Below, piece after piece: positions 23,613 to 32,112 of a stretch of DNA of 64,000 bases. A program made the translations under genes and the position numbers. This DNA comes from an uncultured Oscillospiraceae bacterium (GTDB lineage Bacteria > Bacillota > Clostridia > Oscillospirales > Acutalibacteraceae): contig CATXDC010000015.1 in NCBI GenBank assembly GCA_958366985.1, forward strand, positions 10,273 through 74,272. The letters run 5' to 3'. The notes below the pieces were generated by a model. That model saw only the letters and a list, made by a program, of their open reading frames with translations, ran no database searches and had not been told where the DNA came from. Every line of letters begins with the position of its first letter. The first letter of the stretch is position 1.

Positions 23613-24812
23613 TCAAAAAAGTGTAACCTTTACCTTTTCCCCGGCATGTATTCCCTCGCAGTTTCTGCCTATTATTACATATCCGTCCGCTTCGGAAAGC
23701 TTTGTAATAAGTCCGCTTTTGCTTCTTACAGGCTCTGCCTTTTCCCCTGAAAGGTGAACGGGGAGAATCAGCTCTCTGCCGTCGTTAGCCGAAACGGACT
23801 GGGAAATTTCCGCATAGATATTTTTCTCCCTGCTTTCCCTGCCCTCCAAAATGCACATGGCTTCTTTTCCAAGTATCATAAAGATAAGGCACGCCGCCAT
23901 GGGATGACCGGGAAGAGCAAGAACGGGTTTACCGAGAACATCGGCGGCAAGGGTAGGTTTACCGGGCTTTACGGCTATGCCGTGCCAAAGGATTTCTCCC
24001 TCTTCATTTAAAACCTTTTCTGCAAAATCCCTCGCACCTGCTGAGGTTCCGCCGCTGAAAACTACCATGTCGCAGCTCTGAGCGCCATTTATTACGGCTT
24101 CTCTGAGCTTTTCTTCGTCATCGGGGATTATTCCGAAATCCTCAGCAATACCGCCCATTTTTTCTATTAAAGCTTTAAGGGCATGACGGTTTACGTCACG
24201 CATCTGTCCGCCCGTAACGGTTTTATCAATTTCTATTATTTCATCGCCTGTGGAAAAAAGGGCGACCTTTACTTTCTTCGTAACCGGCACCGCATACTGA
24301 CCCATAGCCGCCAAAGTGCCCGTTTCTCCAACGTCAATTACACTTCCGGCTTTCAGTATGTGCTGCCCCTTACGCATGTCGTCTCCGCAAAAGGCTAAAT
24401 GACTCCCCGGAGCTGCCGGCTTTCTTATACAGACAGTTCCGTCGGGCAAAAGGTCTGTGTGTTCTATCATTACTGCTGCATCGGCTTCTTTCGGAAGAAA
24501 TCCACCTGTGGGAATTTTCATGCAGCAGTGCTCCTTAATAGGCTCAGAGGGCATTTCACCCATGGTTATTTCTCCCTGAAGATGCAGCAAAGCGGGAATT
24601 GCCTCCGACGCTCCGAATGTATCGCAGGCTCTTACGGCATAGCCGTCAACCATTGAACGGTCTGCGGGAGGAATATTTTCTTCGGATATTATATCCTCTG
24701 CCAGAACTCTGCCGAAGCTTTCGGAAAGGGGCACGGTTTCACAAAGACAAAGTGCTTTGAATTTATTTCTGAGTATTTCCTCAGCCTCAGACATGGTTAT
24801 TACCTTGAGCAT
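23613..24812 (-). CDS. moeA: Molybdopterin molybdenum/tungsten-transferase MoeA
   Basis: 399 residues, standard MoeA. Visible are PPADRSMVDGYAV, MKIPTGGFLPKEADAAVMIEH, GDDMRKGQHIL, LFSTGDEIIEI, VVFSGGTSAGARDF, GIAVKPGKPTLAA and LPGHPMAACLIF. MoeA inserts the metal into adenylylated pterin. Start at 24812 with a GGAGGATAGAAT site; the gene overlaps tupC by 26 bases. Given tupABC in the same operon, tungstate is the likely metal. Confidence 0.95.
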   Translation of the reverse strand: MLKVITMSEAEEILRNKFKALCLCETVPLSESFGRVLAEDIISEENIPPADRSMVDGYAVRACDTFGASEAIPALLHLQGEITMGEMPSEPIKEHCCMKIPTGGFLPKEADAAVMIEHTDLLPDGTVCIRKPAAPGSHLAFCGDDMRKGQHILKAGSVIDVGETGTLAAMGQYAVPVTKKVKVALFSTGDEIIEIDKTVTGGQMRDVNRHALKALIEKMGGIAEDFGIIPDDEEKLREAVINGAQSCDMVVFSGGTSAGARDFAEKVLNEEGEILWHGIAVKPGKPTLAADVLGKPVLALPGHPMAACLIFMILGKEAMCILEGRESREKNIYAEISQSVSANDGRELILPVHLSGEKAEPVRSKSGLITKLSEADGYVIIGRNCEGIHAGEKVKVTLF

Positions 24813-25467
24813 ATTCTATCCTCCAATGGCTCATGTACTCTCGCACTCGTTCGCTTTTGGGATTCATTATAACTTCCTCAGGACTCCCGAACTCGAGGAT
24901 TTTGCCCTTTTCGAGAAAAACGGCTTTATCCCCAAGGCGCATTGCCTGGGCGGGAGAGTGTGTTGAAAAAATAAGAGTTCCGTTCCACTTACTCAAAGCA
25001 GATTCAATGAGATTTTCGCTTTCTATATCGCACGCCGCCGTAGGTTCATCTAAAAGCAGGATTTTTGGCTCTCTCGCAAGGACTCTCGCAAGGGCAAGAC
25101 GCTGCATTTCCCCTCCGCTTAAAGTTTTTCCCTGAGCTTCCGAAAGAGAAAGCATACCCGTTTCCCTGAGAGCGTTTTCAGCTTTTTCTCTTCTTTTTGA
25201 CCGTGGCAAATCCCATAAGGCGGATTCGACATTTTTTATAACGGTCATATCAAAGGCGTAGCTTTTCTGGGGAAGATATCCGCAGCCTGAAAGAGAAATT
25301 TTCTCCCCGTCGTTTTTGAGAACTCCCGCAAGAATTTTAAGCATTGTACTTTTTCCGCTGCCGTTGGGCCCCATTACCGCAAGGCGTGTTCCCTCTGAAA
25401 TTTCAAGACAGGGAATTTGCAGAACCGTTCTGCTGCCGTAGGTTTTATGAAGATTTTCAAATCTCAC
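24787..25467 (-). CDS. tupC: Tungstate ABC transporter ATPase (TupC-like)
   Basis: 226 residues. Walker A GPNGSGKST, Q-loop GYLPQKSYA, signature LSGGEMQR, Walker B ILLLDEPTA and switch FSTHSPA are complete. The TOBE-type C-terminal regulatory domain of ModC is absent, as in TupC. The start is a GTG preceded by AAGGAGGACTCACC; a longer in-frame reading lies inside tupB. Overlaps tupB by 11 bases and moeA by 26. Energises tungstate import with TupB and TupA. Confidence 0.92.
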   Translation of the reverse strand: MRFENLHKTYGSRTVLQIPCLEISEGTRLAVMGPNGSGKSTMLKILAGVLKNDGEKISLSGCGYLPQKSYAFDMTVIKNVESALWDLPRSKRREKAENALRETGMLSLSEAQGKTLSGGEMQRLALARVLAREPKILLLDEPTAACDIESENLIESALSKWNGTLIFSTHSPAQAMRLGDKAVFLEKGKILEFGSPEEVIMNPKSERVREYMSHWRIEYAQGNNHV

Positions 25468-26146
25468 GGTGAGTCCTCCTTTCGAGCCGGCGTGCAAAAA
25501 TATTTATTACGAAAGCCAAAAAGAGAAGTATCACACCTAAAGCAAGTGCAAAATCAAACCTGCCCATATTTGTTTCAAGCATAATTGCCGTAGTCATTAC
25601 CCGTGTTTTTCCCTGAACATTTCCGCCTACAAGCTGAACGGCTCCCACCTCTGCAAGAGAACGTCCAAGCCCTGCCATTACAACGCTTACAAGCTGACTG
25701 CGGCAGTCCCACAAAAGCATTCTGCGGCTTCTACCAAAGGACATACCCAGCCCTGCGCAGGTTTCAAGAACCGGCTGAGCCTGTTTTTCCAAAACCGCTG
25801 CCGCCATACCTGCAATTATGGGGGTTATAAGTACAACCTGAGCTATTACCATAGCTTCAACGGTATAAAGGAGCCTTAGCTGTCCCAAGGGTCCTGAACG
25901 TGACAAAAGCAGAAACACCAATAAGCCTGCCACTACGGGCGGCAGGCTCATAAGAGTGCTCGTTATTTGAACAAGGGTGCGCTGTCCGGGAAAACGGCAG
26001 CTTCCCATAACTGCACCGAGGGGAAGACCTATAACCGAGGAAATAATGGTGCTGAAAAAAGACATTCTCAGCGTAACCCATATAATTCCCCAAAGCTCCG
26101 TATCTCCCGTAAATATAAGCCTCAGTGCTTCGGAAAAATCATGCAT
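25457..26146 (-). CDS. tupB: Tungstate ABC transporter permease (TupB-like)
   Basis: 229 residues, five to six membrane spans. The N-terminal FSEALRLIFTGDTELWGI and the EAA loop segment ETCAGLGMSFGRSRRMLLWDC match the TupB/WtpB group. LAEVGAVQLVGGNVQGKTRVMTTAI is typical of tungstate permeases. Overlaps the tupA stop by 8 bases. Substrate assigned from the TupA neighbour. Confidence 0.93.
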   Translation of the reverse strand: MHDFSEALRLIFTGDTELWGIIWVTLRMSFFSTIISSVIGLPLGAVMGSCRFPGQRTLVQITSTLMSLPPVVAGLLVFLLLSRSGPLGQLRLLYTVEAMVIAQVVLITPIIAGMAAAVLEKQAQPVLETCAGLGMSFGRSRRMLLWDCRSQLVSVVMAGLGRSLAEVGAVQLVGGNVQGKTRVMTTAIMLETNMGRFDFALALGVILLFLAFVINIFARRLERRTHREI

Positions 26147-26975
26147 TTCCCTCTCCTACAAAAAACAGAGGCTGACCGTATTCTTTGACTCCGTATTCAG
26201 CGATAAGCTTTGTCGCCTTTTCGCTCTGCATCCACTTTATAAAGGCATTTGCGCCGTCAATGTTTGTATCAGGCCACTTTTCGGGATTTACGGCGATCAT
26301 CGAATATGTGTTCTTAAGCTCTTCGCTCTCTTCCATAAGCATTGTAAGGGTATCCTTTTTCTCGTGGGAAAGATATGTTCCCTTATCGGTAAATATGTAG
26401 CCCTGCTTCTCACTGGCAACTACAAGGGATGCGCCCATGCCCTGACCAGTTGAAATGTACCATTCCTGTCCTTCGGGTGTAACGCCCGCTTTTTTCCACA
26501 GCGCAAGCTCGGCTTTGTGAGTTCCCGAATCGTCGCCTCTGGAAATAAAGGGAGTTTTTCCGTTTTCGGCTATCTTCTTGAAAGCTTCGGTTGCATTTGC
26601 GGCATTCTTGACGCCTGCCGGGTCATCTGCGGGACCGACAATTACAAAGTAGTTATACATAAAGGGAATACGTTCTACTCCGTAGCCCTCATTTATAAAT
26701 TCCTCTTCGCTTGCCTTTGCATGAACAAGAAGACAGTCGGCATCGCCTGTACGTCCTTTTTCAATGGCAGCACCTGTTCCGGCAGAGGTTATCTCAAGCT
26801 TATAGCCTGTATCCTTTTCAAAATAAGGCTGCAAATAAGGCAAAAGTCCGCTGTCGTTAACAGAAGTGGTAGTGGAAAGCCTGATTACCTGATTTTCGGG
26901 TTTATCCGCTGCCCCGCATGCTGCAAGGGCAAAGAGCATAACAATACATAATATTATAGAAACCGCTTTTTTCAT
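26139..26975 (-). CDS. tupA: Tungstate-binding lipoprotein TupA
   Basis: 278 residues. A signal peptide ends with the lipobox ALAACG. The mature protein begins with the TupA signature RLSTTTSVNDSGLLPYLQP, whose TTTS segment contacts the oxyanion, and continues with GTGAAIEKGRTGDADCLLVHA and RGDDSGTHKAEL. These distinguish TupA from ModA. It captures tungstate outside the membrane for TupBC. Its placement inside a cofactor operon next to an aldehyde ferredoxin oxidoreductase makes tungsten the likely metal of the system. Confidence 0.95.
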   Translation of the reverse strand: MKKAVSIILCIVMLFALAACGAADKPENQVIRLSTTTSVNDSGLLPYLQPYFEKDTGYKLEITSAGTGAAIEKGRTGDADCLLVHAKASEEEFINEGYGVERIPFMYNYFVIVGPADDPAGVKNAANATEAFKKIAENGKTPFISRGDDSGTHKAELALWKKAGVTPEGQEWYISTGQGMGASLVVASEKQGYIFTDKGTYLSHEKKDTLTMLMEESEELKNTYSMIAVNPEKWPDTNIDGANAFIKWMQSEKATKLIAEYGVKEYGQPLFFVGEGNA

Positions 26976-26995
26976 ATTACACCTCTCCGTTTATT

Positions 26996-27727
26996 TTAAT
27001 CGTTTTTTATTTCACCGCATATACGGCAGTTGGGATCACGGGACACGGGAACTTTTTCCAGTGTGAGACGTACTCCGTCATACAAAAGCATCTCACCGGG
27101 AATTGGATTCTTTTCAAGAAGCATCTCTATTGCGGTGTTCGCCATAAGGGAAGCTATAACCGAACTTACCGCTCCGAGAGCCGTTCCGCTCTCCCTTTTC
27201 GCCGCAGTATGGGCATAAAAACATTCAAGACACGGCGTCTTTCCGTACTCGATTGCCATAAGGGCGCCGTAAAGCCCCTCAACTCCTCCGTTGATAAGAG
27301 GAATATTCCGCTTTGCGCAGACTCTGTTTAGAAGCAGACGTGTGCCGATATTATCGGCCGCTACAATAACCATGTCCTTGCCGTCCACCATGGTTTCAAC
27401 ATTATTGGGTCGTGCATGGTGATGAATCGCTTCAATCTGTATTTCCGGATTGAAACGCCTGAGCCGTACCGCCGCCATATCCGCTTTTCTGAAGCCTATT
27501 TCCGCCTGGGTATACAAAAACTGTCGGTTTAAATTTCCCATGGACACATAGTCGCCGTCAACTATTGTCAGATGTCCTATACCCGCTCCCGCAAGAGCAT
27601 ACAGCAGCGGCGCTCCGAGGCCTCCCGCTCCTACAACCAGAATATGTGACTGCGCCAGCTTTTTCTGTCCTTCAGTGCCTATCTGGGGTATATCAATCTG
27701 CCGTTCATATCTGTTTTCTATTTCCAT
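26996..27727 (-). CDS. MoeB/ThiF-family sulfur-carrier adenylyltransferase
   Basis: 243 residues. The E1-like nucleotide motif VVGAGGLGAPLLYALAGAG, then DGDYVSMGNLNRQFLYT, the Arg in NRQF and AADNIGTRLLLNRVC are all in place. A zinc-binding pair remains at the C-terminus (CRICG) with a first pair partly degenerate in ECFYAH. It adenylates the C-terminal Gly of the MoaD-like carrier encoded 18 bases upstream. ThiS activation is an alternative, but the context favours the pterin cofactor. Confidence 0.9.
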   Translation of the reverse strand: MEIENRYERQIDIPQIGTEGQKKLAQSHILVVGAGGLGAPLLYALAGAGIGHLTIVDGDYVSMGNLNRQFLYTQAEIGFRKADMAAVRLRRFNPEIQIEAIHHHARPNNVETMVDGKDMVIVAADNIGTRLLLNRVCAKRNIPLINGGVEGLYGALMAIEYGKTPCLECFYAHTAAKRESGTALGAVSSVIASLMANTAIEMLLEKNPIPGEMLLYDGVRLTLEKVPVSRDPNCRICGEIKND

Positions 27728-27745
27728 TTACGGGCTTCCTCCCTT

Positions 27746-27994
27746 TTAACCTCCGCCGCAGACAGGAACAAATTCCACAACGCTGTTTTCTCCCACAGCA
27801 GTGCGGAAACCCTTCTCACTGCCTGCATTGCAGTGGTCAACAATTATATGGCACCGCTTCGCCTCATGGTACAGCTCTGAACCGTGAGCCTTCTTTATCT
27901 TTGAAAGCACCTGGGACACCGTCGCACCCGGATAACTCTCTTCCTTTACTCCCATTTTTGCGGCAAGTTCACCGTAATAACGCACCGTTGCCAT
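27746..27994 (-). CDS. MoaD/ThiS-family sulfur carrier protein
   Basis: 82 residues, beta-grasp fold. It begins MATVRYYGELAAKMG and ends EFVPVCGGG, giving the di-glycine tail that becomes a thiocarboxylate. As MoaD it would donate sulfur to cPMP to make the dithiolene of the cofactor, but the large MPT synthase subunit MoaE is not in this window. The Cys before the glycines is unusual compared with VPPVAGG. It sits directly after the oxidoreductase gene. Confidence 0.88.
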   Translation of the reverse strand: MATVRYYGELAAKMGVKEESYPGATVSQVLSKIKKAHGSELYHEAKRCHIIVDHCNAGSEKGFRTAVGENSVVEFVPVCGGG

Positions 27995-27999
27995 GGAAT

Positions 28000-29904
28000 T
28001 TATCCCTCCTTTCTGTTAGGAATCGGTATTCCGAGTTTTTTCAGCCTTTTAGCTGTGGGCACACCCTTTGAATCCCAGCCTCTGACCTTATAATAGACGG
28101 GAAGCATGGTTTTTAAATCTACTACTGTATCCTTTCGCTTCGGGTCCTGCTGTACTTTCGTAAGACGCTCGGGCAGAGAATCGTCTTCACAGGTAAGACC
28201 CTCACGAAGATTATAAAGTCTTTCGGTATTGTATCCCCTTTCGCCTACGGTGACGAATTTACCCATTGTCATAGGTATTCCCGTGGCAAGCTTAATTGAT
28301 TCACTGTGAGGCATAAGCATCATGTTTACGGGAAGAATCCACGGCATCAGATGCCATACCTTACCGAGAACGGGACGTGCCATAAGCAGCGCCTTTCCGA
28401 AAGCACGGCTGACAAAGCTCGCTGAGCCGAATCTGAAAATCAGCGGGGGCACAATCGCCTGCATTGTGAAAAGACAAAAGCCCGCTGCCGAACACGCTTC
28501 CATAGCGTTCTGGAAAAATACCGTAAGCTCCGGCTTTCCCTTAGGTGTCTGAGCGTCCATGCTGACGACTCCCACCGACTCCATAAGGGCAAGATATCCG
28601 CCGTTAAGGTGACATCCTCCACGGTTGGAAGTGGCATATCCAAGTCCCATGCCCGTGCTTCTCCTCGGCTCATAGGCGGCAAGCTCCAATCCCTTTGAGT
28701 GAATTGCAAATTCCTTTCCGCCGTATTTTTCGCTGAGTCTCTTGCTTCCATCAGCAAGTTCTCCCGCTTTGCCACGGCGGTAGGCTATATCGCTGATAAC
28801 CTTTCTTAAATCCTCAACGCAGCCGAATTTAAGTCCGAAATCAGCCAATCCCTTTTCCTGAAGCTCCATGGCAAAAGCTATTGTGCCGCCAAGGGAAATT
28901 GTATCCATTCCCAAAACGTCGGCATCGTAATTTATCTGATTTATCAAATCTATATCGTTGCTGTCAATATTTGAACCGAAAAGACACAGTGTCTCATACT
29001 CGGGTCCCTTTACCTCTTTGCCGTCCACTTTGACTCGTCGCTCACAACGTATCGGACAGCTTACACATCCGCCGTTTCTTACAAGCTTCGTCTCAGCAAG
29101 TGTCTCTCCGCTTATATCGTGAGCGTGCTCATACTGTCCTTTGCTGAAATTATGAGTCGGAAGAGCGCTAGATGCATTGGCCTTTGAAAGAAGTCCCGCA
29201 GAACCGTATCTCGGCAGTCCGTTGCCTGTCATGGGATGCTTTTTAAGTGCATCAACCCACTTTTTCGTATGCTTCGCAAAGCCCTCGGGATTATATTTTT
29301 CTATACTCTTTGTGCCGAAAGCTATTATGGCTTTTAAGTTTTTGCTTCCCATTACCGCTCCTGCTCCGCAGCGTCCAGCAACACGCTCACCGCTGGCGGC
29401 AAGGGCGTATCTAACAAGATTTTCTCCCGCAGGTCCTATGACAAGTTTACCGTATCTCTTTGGAAGCTTTTCCTGGACTTCTTCCGTATTAAGTCCCGCA
29501 AGCTCCGGACATTTCTCAATGCGTATCTCTCCGTCCTCTATTATAATCTTGCTAAGTTCCGAAGCTTTTCCCGTTATAATAAGTCCGTCAAATCCCGCTT
29601 TTTTAAGGAGCATTCCGAATGTACCGCCGCAGTTTGAAGAGGCGATACCGCCCGTAAGTACATTTTTAAAGGTCATATTGAAACGTCCCGAACTTGGAGC
29701 TCCTGTTCCGTTCATGGGTCCCGTATTTACTATAAGCACCGCTTCCGGGTCGAAACAGTCAAGTCCCGGTTTTGTCAAATCTGTAAGCAGCCTCGCTCCC
29801 AAAGACTTTCCTCCCAGATATTTTGAAAAAAGCTCCTGGGAAATGGGATATTTTTCCCACTTTCCCGTTTCAAGATTTATTTTCGCATATACAGGCAGAA
29901 TCAT
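28000..29904 (-). CDS. aor: Tungsten-containing aldehyde:ferredoxin oxidoreductase
   Basis: 634 residues. The N-terminal AOR domain has the GGKSLGARLL and GRFNMTFKNVLTGG blocks. The [4Fe-4S] ligands come from GGCVSCPIRCERR and a later Cys near AAGFCLF. AGRCGAGAVMGSKNLKAI is the pterin-contact block. It oxidises aldehydes to acids, reducing ferredoxin, or runs in reverse on acids. The start at 29904 overlaps the ferredoxin stop by 4 bases; the frame is open about 70 bases further but without a ribosome site. Sequence does not tell AOR from related FOR/GOR-type enzymes. The linked tup and mo genes make this a self-contained tungsten-enzyme operon. Confidence 0.93.
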   Translation of the reverse strand: MILPVYAKINLETGKWEKYPISQELFSKYLGGKSLGARLLTDLTKPGLDCFDPEAVLIVNTGPMNGTGAPSSGRFNMTFKNVLTGGIASSNCGGTFGMLLKKAGFDGLIITGKASELSKIIIEDGEIRIEKCPELAGLNTEEVQEKLPKRYGKLVIGPAGENLVRYALAASGERVAGRCGAGAVMGSKNLKAIIAFGTKSIEKYNPEGFAKHTKKWVDALKKHPMTGNGLPRYGSAGLLSKANASSALPTHNFSKGQYEHAHDISGETLAETKLVRNGGCVSCPIRCERRVKVDGKEVKGPEYETLCLFGSNIDSNDIDLINQINYDADVLGMDTISLGGTIAFAMELQEKGLADFGLKFGCVEDLRKVISDIAYRRGKAGELADGSKRLSEKYGGKEFAIHSKGLELAAYEPRRSTGMGLGYATSNRGGCHLNGGYLALMESVGVVSMDAQTPKGKPELTVFFQNAMEACSAAGFCLFTMQAIVPPLIFRFGSASFVSRAFGKALLMARPVLGKVWHLMPWILPVNMMLMPHSESIKLATGIPMTMGKFVTVGERGYNTERLYNLREGLTCEDDSLPERLTKVQQDPKRKDTVVDLKTMLPVYYKVRGWDSKGVPTAKRLKKLGIPIPNRKEG

Positions 29905-30326
29905 TTTGATCCACCCTCTTTCATTGTTATTGCTCCCAAGGGACAGGCCTGCTGGCATAGACTGCATCCGACACATTTTTCAGGCTTTACAAGCACTGCA
30001 AATACATTCAGATCCCCAGGCTTTGTTGGATATGAAATTTCAATACAGGAGAAACCGCAGGCAACTACGCACATAGAACAGGCGCTGCACCTGGCAGTAT
30101 CAATTACAGGTTTTTTCCACTTATCCTTTGGAATCTTTTCCGCTGCCGTTCCGTCGGGCTTTTCAATTGCGCCCTTTGCACAGACATTTGCGCATACGCC
30201 GCACTCAACACAGCGCTTTTCTTCGATTTTATGCTTTTGCTTTACCGTACCGGTAACTGCCCCCACAGGACAATTGCGTGCACAAAGGGTGCAGCCTATG
30301 CATAAATCATTTATGCGGTATGCCAT
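29901..30326 (-). CDS. Polyferredoxin with four [4Fe-4S] motifs (AOR electron partner)
   Basis: 141 residues with four complete C-x2-C-x2-C-x3-C sets: CIGCTLCARNC, CVECGVCANVC, CSACSMCVVAC and CVGCSLCQQAC, about 16 ligand cysteines. It resembles the HycB/AorB-type electron-transfer subunit. As first gene of the tungsten operon with a 4-base overlap into aor, it probably shuttles electrons from the enzyme to the ferredoxin pool. The start at 30326 follows GGGAGGGAGTGTTT; a farther in-frame start is rejected. Confidence 0.9.
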   Translation of the reverse strand: MAYRINDLCIGCTLCARNCPVGAVTGTVKQKHKIEEKRCVECGVCANVCAKGAIEKPDGTAAEKIPKDKWKKPVIDTARCSACSMCVVACGFSCIEISYPTKPGDLNVFAVLVKPEKCVGCSLCQQACPLGAITMKEGGSK

Positions 30327-30361
30327 AAACACTCCCTCCCATAAAAACAACTTTTTTATTT

Positions 30362-30390
30362 AGTATAACTGTTAAGAGTAAAAAAGTCAA
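30362..30390 (-). promoter_or_regulatory. Consensus promoter of the tungsten/AOR operon
   Basis: On the minus strand TTGACT (30385-30390) and TATACT (30362-30367) are exactly 17 bases apart, about 35 bases before the polyferredoxin start. The match to the sigma-A consensus is strong. No molybdenum-cofactor riboswitch-like structure fits in the short leader. Confidence 0.75.
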
Positions 30391-30726
30391 CGAAATTCCA
30401 GCAATGTCAACAAAATAACAAGTAGATAATCTTAAATATTGTTGTAAATTTATATCAAGTTGTTCTGACCTTTTGAATGAAAATTCAAAAGTGTTTTTTC
30501 GTGTAAACAAGCGGATATACCACAAATAATCTTTTTTCCAAAAGAATATATTTATTCCGACACCGTTTTTTTCGGTCGAATTTCTAAAGTTTTAAGTATG
30601 TTTTCTAAAACTTCACGGGAAATAAACTGATATAATGTGTTATATAACAATAATATAAATTCAATTAATTTACTGTGAATTATGTTAATATAGCATAATT
30701 CGCAAGAGAAGGAATGTGATGTCTTT
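30391..30726. other. AT-rich divergent intergenic region
   Basis: No gene seen. It holds a 9-bp hairpin (30470-30478 with 30483-30491) followed on the plus strand by TGTTTTTT, and a spaced inverted repeat GAATTATG-N9-CATAATTC at 30677-30701 just upstream of the metallophosphoesterase gene. The latter could be an operator for that gene. The role of the hairpin is unclear, since no plus-strand gene precedes it. Confidence 0.5.
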
Positions 30727-31767
30727 ATGAGAAAATCTTTTAAAACCGCACTTAAGGTAATCCTTTCACTGTTTTTAGTGGTGGTACTGGTCGCCCTGTA
30801 CATACTTGTACCCCGCCACGGAAGCAAAATCGAAAGCGAAGAGTGGAAAGGCAAGGAATCCTATAATCCTCAGGCTGTTCAGACTCTCACAAAAGAAGAG
30901 GGTCAGCCCTTTAAAATCCTCATGCTCTCCGATTTACAGCTTGACGTACCTTTTAAAAACAAAGATTATCTTAAAAGCTCAATTGACAAACTCGTCAAGG
31001 ACAATAATCCCGACCTTATCGTCCTTGCAGGCGATAACGTTGCCGGCGTTCTGATGCATTTCCACATCAAAACCGTTGTTTCAATCATTGACAGCTATGA
31101 TATTCCGTGGGCTGTTGTTTTCGGCAATCACGACAGAGAATTCGGCAACAATCTCTATTATCAGGCAAAGCAGTTTATGAACGCCGAAAACTGTCTCTTT
31201 GAAGTAGGCCCCTCAAATGTTGACGGATTAGGCAACTATGTTGTAAACGTAACAGAAAGCGGTCATACCGTTTATTCACTGTTCATGATAGATTCTCAGC
31301 GTGAAATAGTCACCGATACAGATAAATATTTCGACAATATACACGAAAATCAGATACAGTGGTATAAGGATAATGTTGACGCAATAAGCGAAATTGAATG
31401 TCATCAAGTTCCCTCAATGGCATTTTTCCACATTCCCGTTCCAGAATACAAAACAGCGTACGACCTTGCCGAAAGCGGCAGCGATGAAGCAAAGATCCTT
31501 TACGGTGTGAGAAACGAAGGCGAATGTGTTCCGAGAGATAACTCAGGATTCTTTGATGTATTCAGAGAAAACGGCGGAACTCATATGTTTGCTGCACATG
31601 ACCACGGAAACAATTACTCCGTTGAATATAAGGATGTAGTTCTCACCTACGGCACAAAGACAGGTGATTACAGCGGTCACAGAGAGGATCAGATGGGCGG
31701 TACTTTAATAACAATAAACAATGATTACTCTGTGACAATTGATCAGATAATAATTCCCCTTTCATAA
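30727..31767 (+). CDS. Membrane-anchored calcineurin-like metallophosphoesterase (copy A)
   Basis: 346 residues. One N-terminal membrane helix (about 8-27) anchors an extracytoplasmic catalytic domain. The metal-binding blocks are DLQLD, VLAGDNV, VFGNHDRE, FFHIP and AAHDHGN, in the usual order for calcineurin-type phosphoesterases. It is related to the minus-strand gene at 32113-33204, sharing KGPSN/VGPSNVDGLGNYVVNVTE-type segments and the end motif GGTLITI. Start at 30727 after AAGGAATGTGATGTCTTT. Likely acts on phosphodiesters or phosphomonoesters outside the cell; substrate unknown. Confidence 0.88.
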   Translation: MRKSFKTALKVILSLFLVVVLVALYILVPRHGSKIESEEWKGKESYNPQAVQTLTKEEGQPFKILMLSDLQLDVPFKNKDYLKSSIDKLVKDNNPDLIVLAGDNVAGVLMHFHIKTVVSIIDSYDIPWAVVFGNHDREFGNNLYYQAKQFMNAENCLFEVGPSNVDGLGNYVVNVTESGHTVYSLFMIDSQREIVTDTDKYFDNIHENQIQWYKDNVDAISEIECHQVPSMAFFHIPVPEYKTAYDLAESGSDEAKILYGVRNEGECVPRDNSGFFDVFRENGGTHMFAAHDHGNNYSVEYKDVVLTYGTKTGDYSGHREDQMGGTLITINNDYSVTIDQIIIPLS

Positions 31768-31837
31768 AATTAAATTGTTCTAAATCTGTCACGACCACCT
31801 GTAAAATGGGCGGTGACGAACATTCTATTAAACATTA

Positions 31838-31870
31838 AAAAGCCAGCGTCATTTAGGCGCTGGCTTTTAC
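31838..31870 (+). terminator. Terminator after metallophosphoesterase A
   Basis: 11-bp stem (31838-31848 with 31858-31868, core AGCCAGCG/CGCTGGCT) ending in TTTT. The remaining bases to 32010 hold no gene. Confidence 0.8.
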
Positions 31871-32009
31871 TTTGTTAAGGCATATGGTGGTATGATTACT
31901 CACTATCATCTAAAAGGGCTAAATGCTCTTTTTCTGCTTAAGCTGTATTATATATTTGTTATTTTATTTTTCTTTTGCACACTTGTGTGAACACTTAAAG
32001 AATCAACAC

Positions 32010-32050
32010 AAAAAATCCCGCAGATGACATATACACCTGCGGGATTTTTG
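32010..32050. terminator. Terminator for the minus-strand metallophosphoesterase B
   Basis: 13-bp perfect stem (32011-32023 with 32037-32049, core ATCCCGCAG/CTGCGGGAT) with A/T runs on both sides. It lies 63 bases beyond the stop of the minus-strand gene. Confidence 0.8.
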
Positions 32051-32112
32051 TTATCTAAATTGTATTCAATTTAATCCAAATCAAATAAATCAGATATTTA
32101 CAAAAACAACAC

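Noticed and set aside
30307..30525. Minus-strand open frame over the tungsten operon promoter
   Set aside because: It contains the -35/-10 region and overlaps the polyferredoxin start in another frame.
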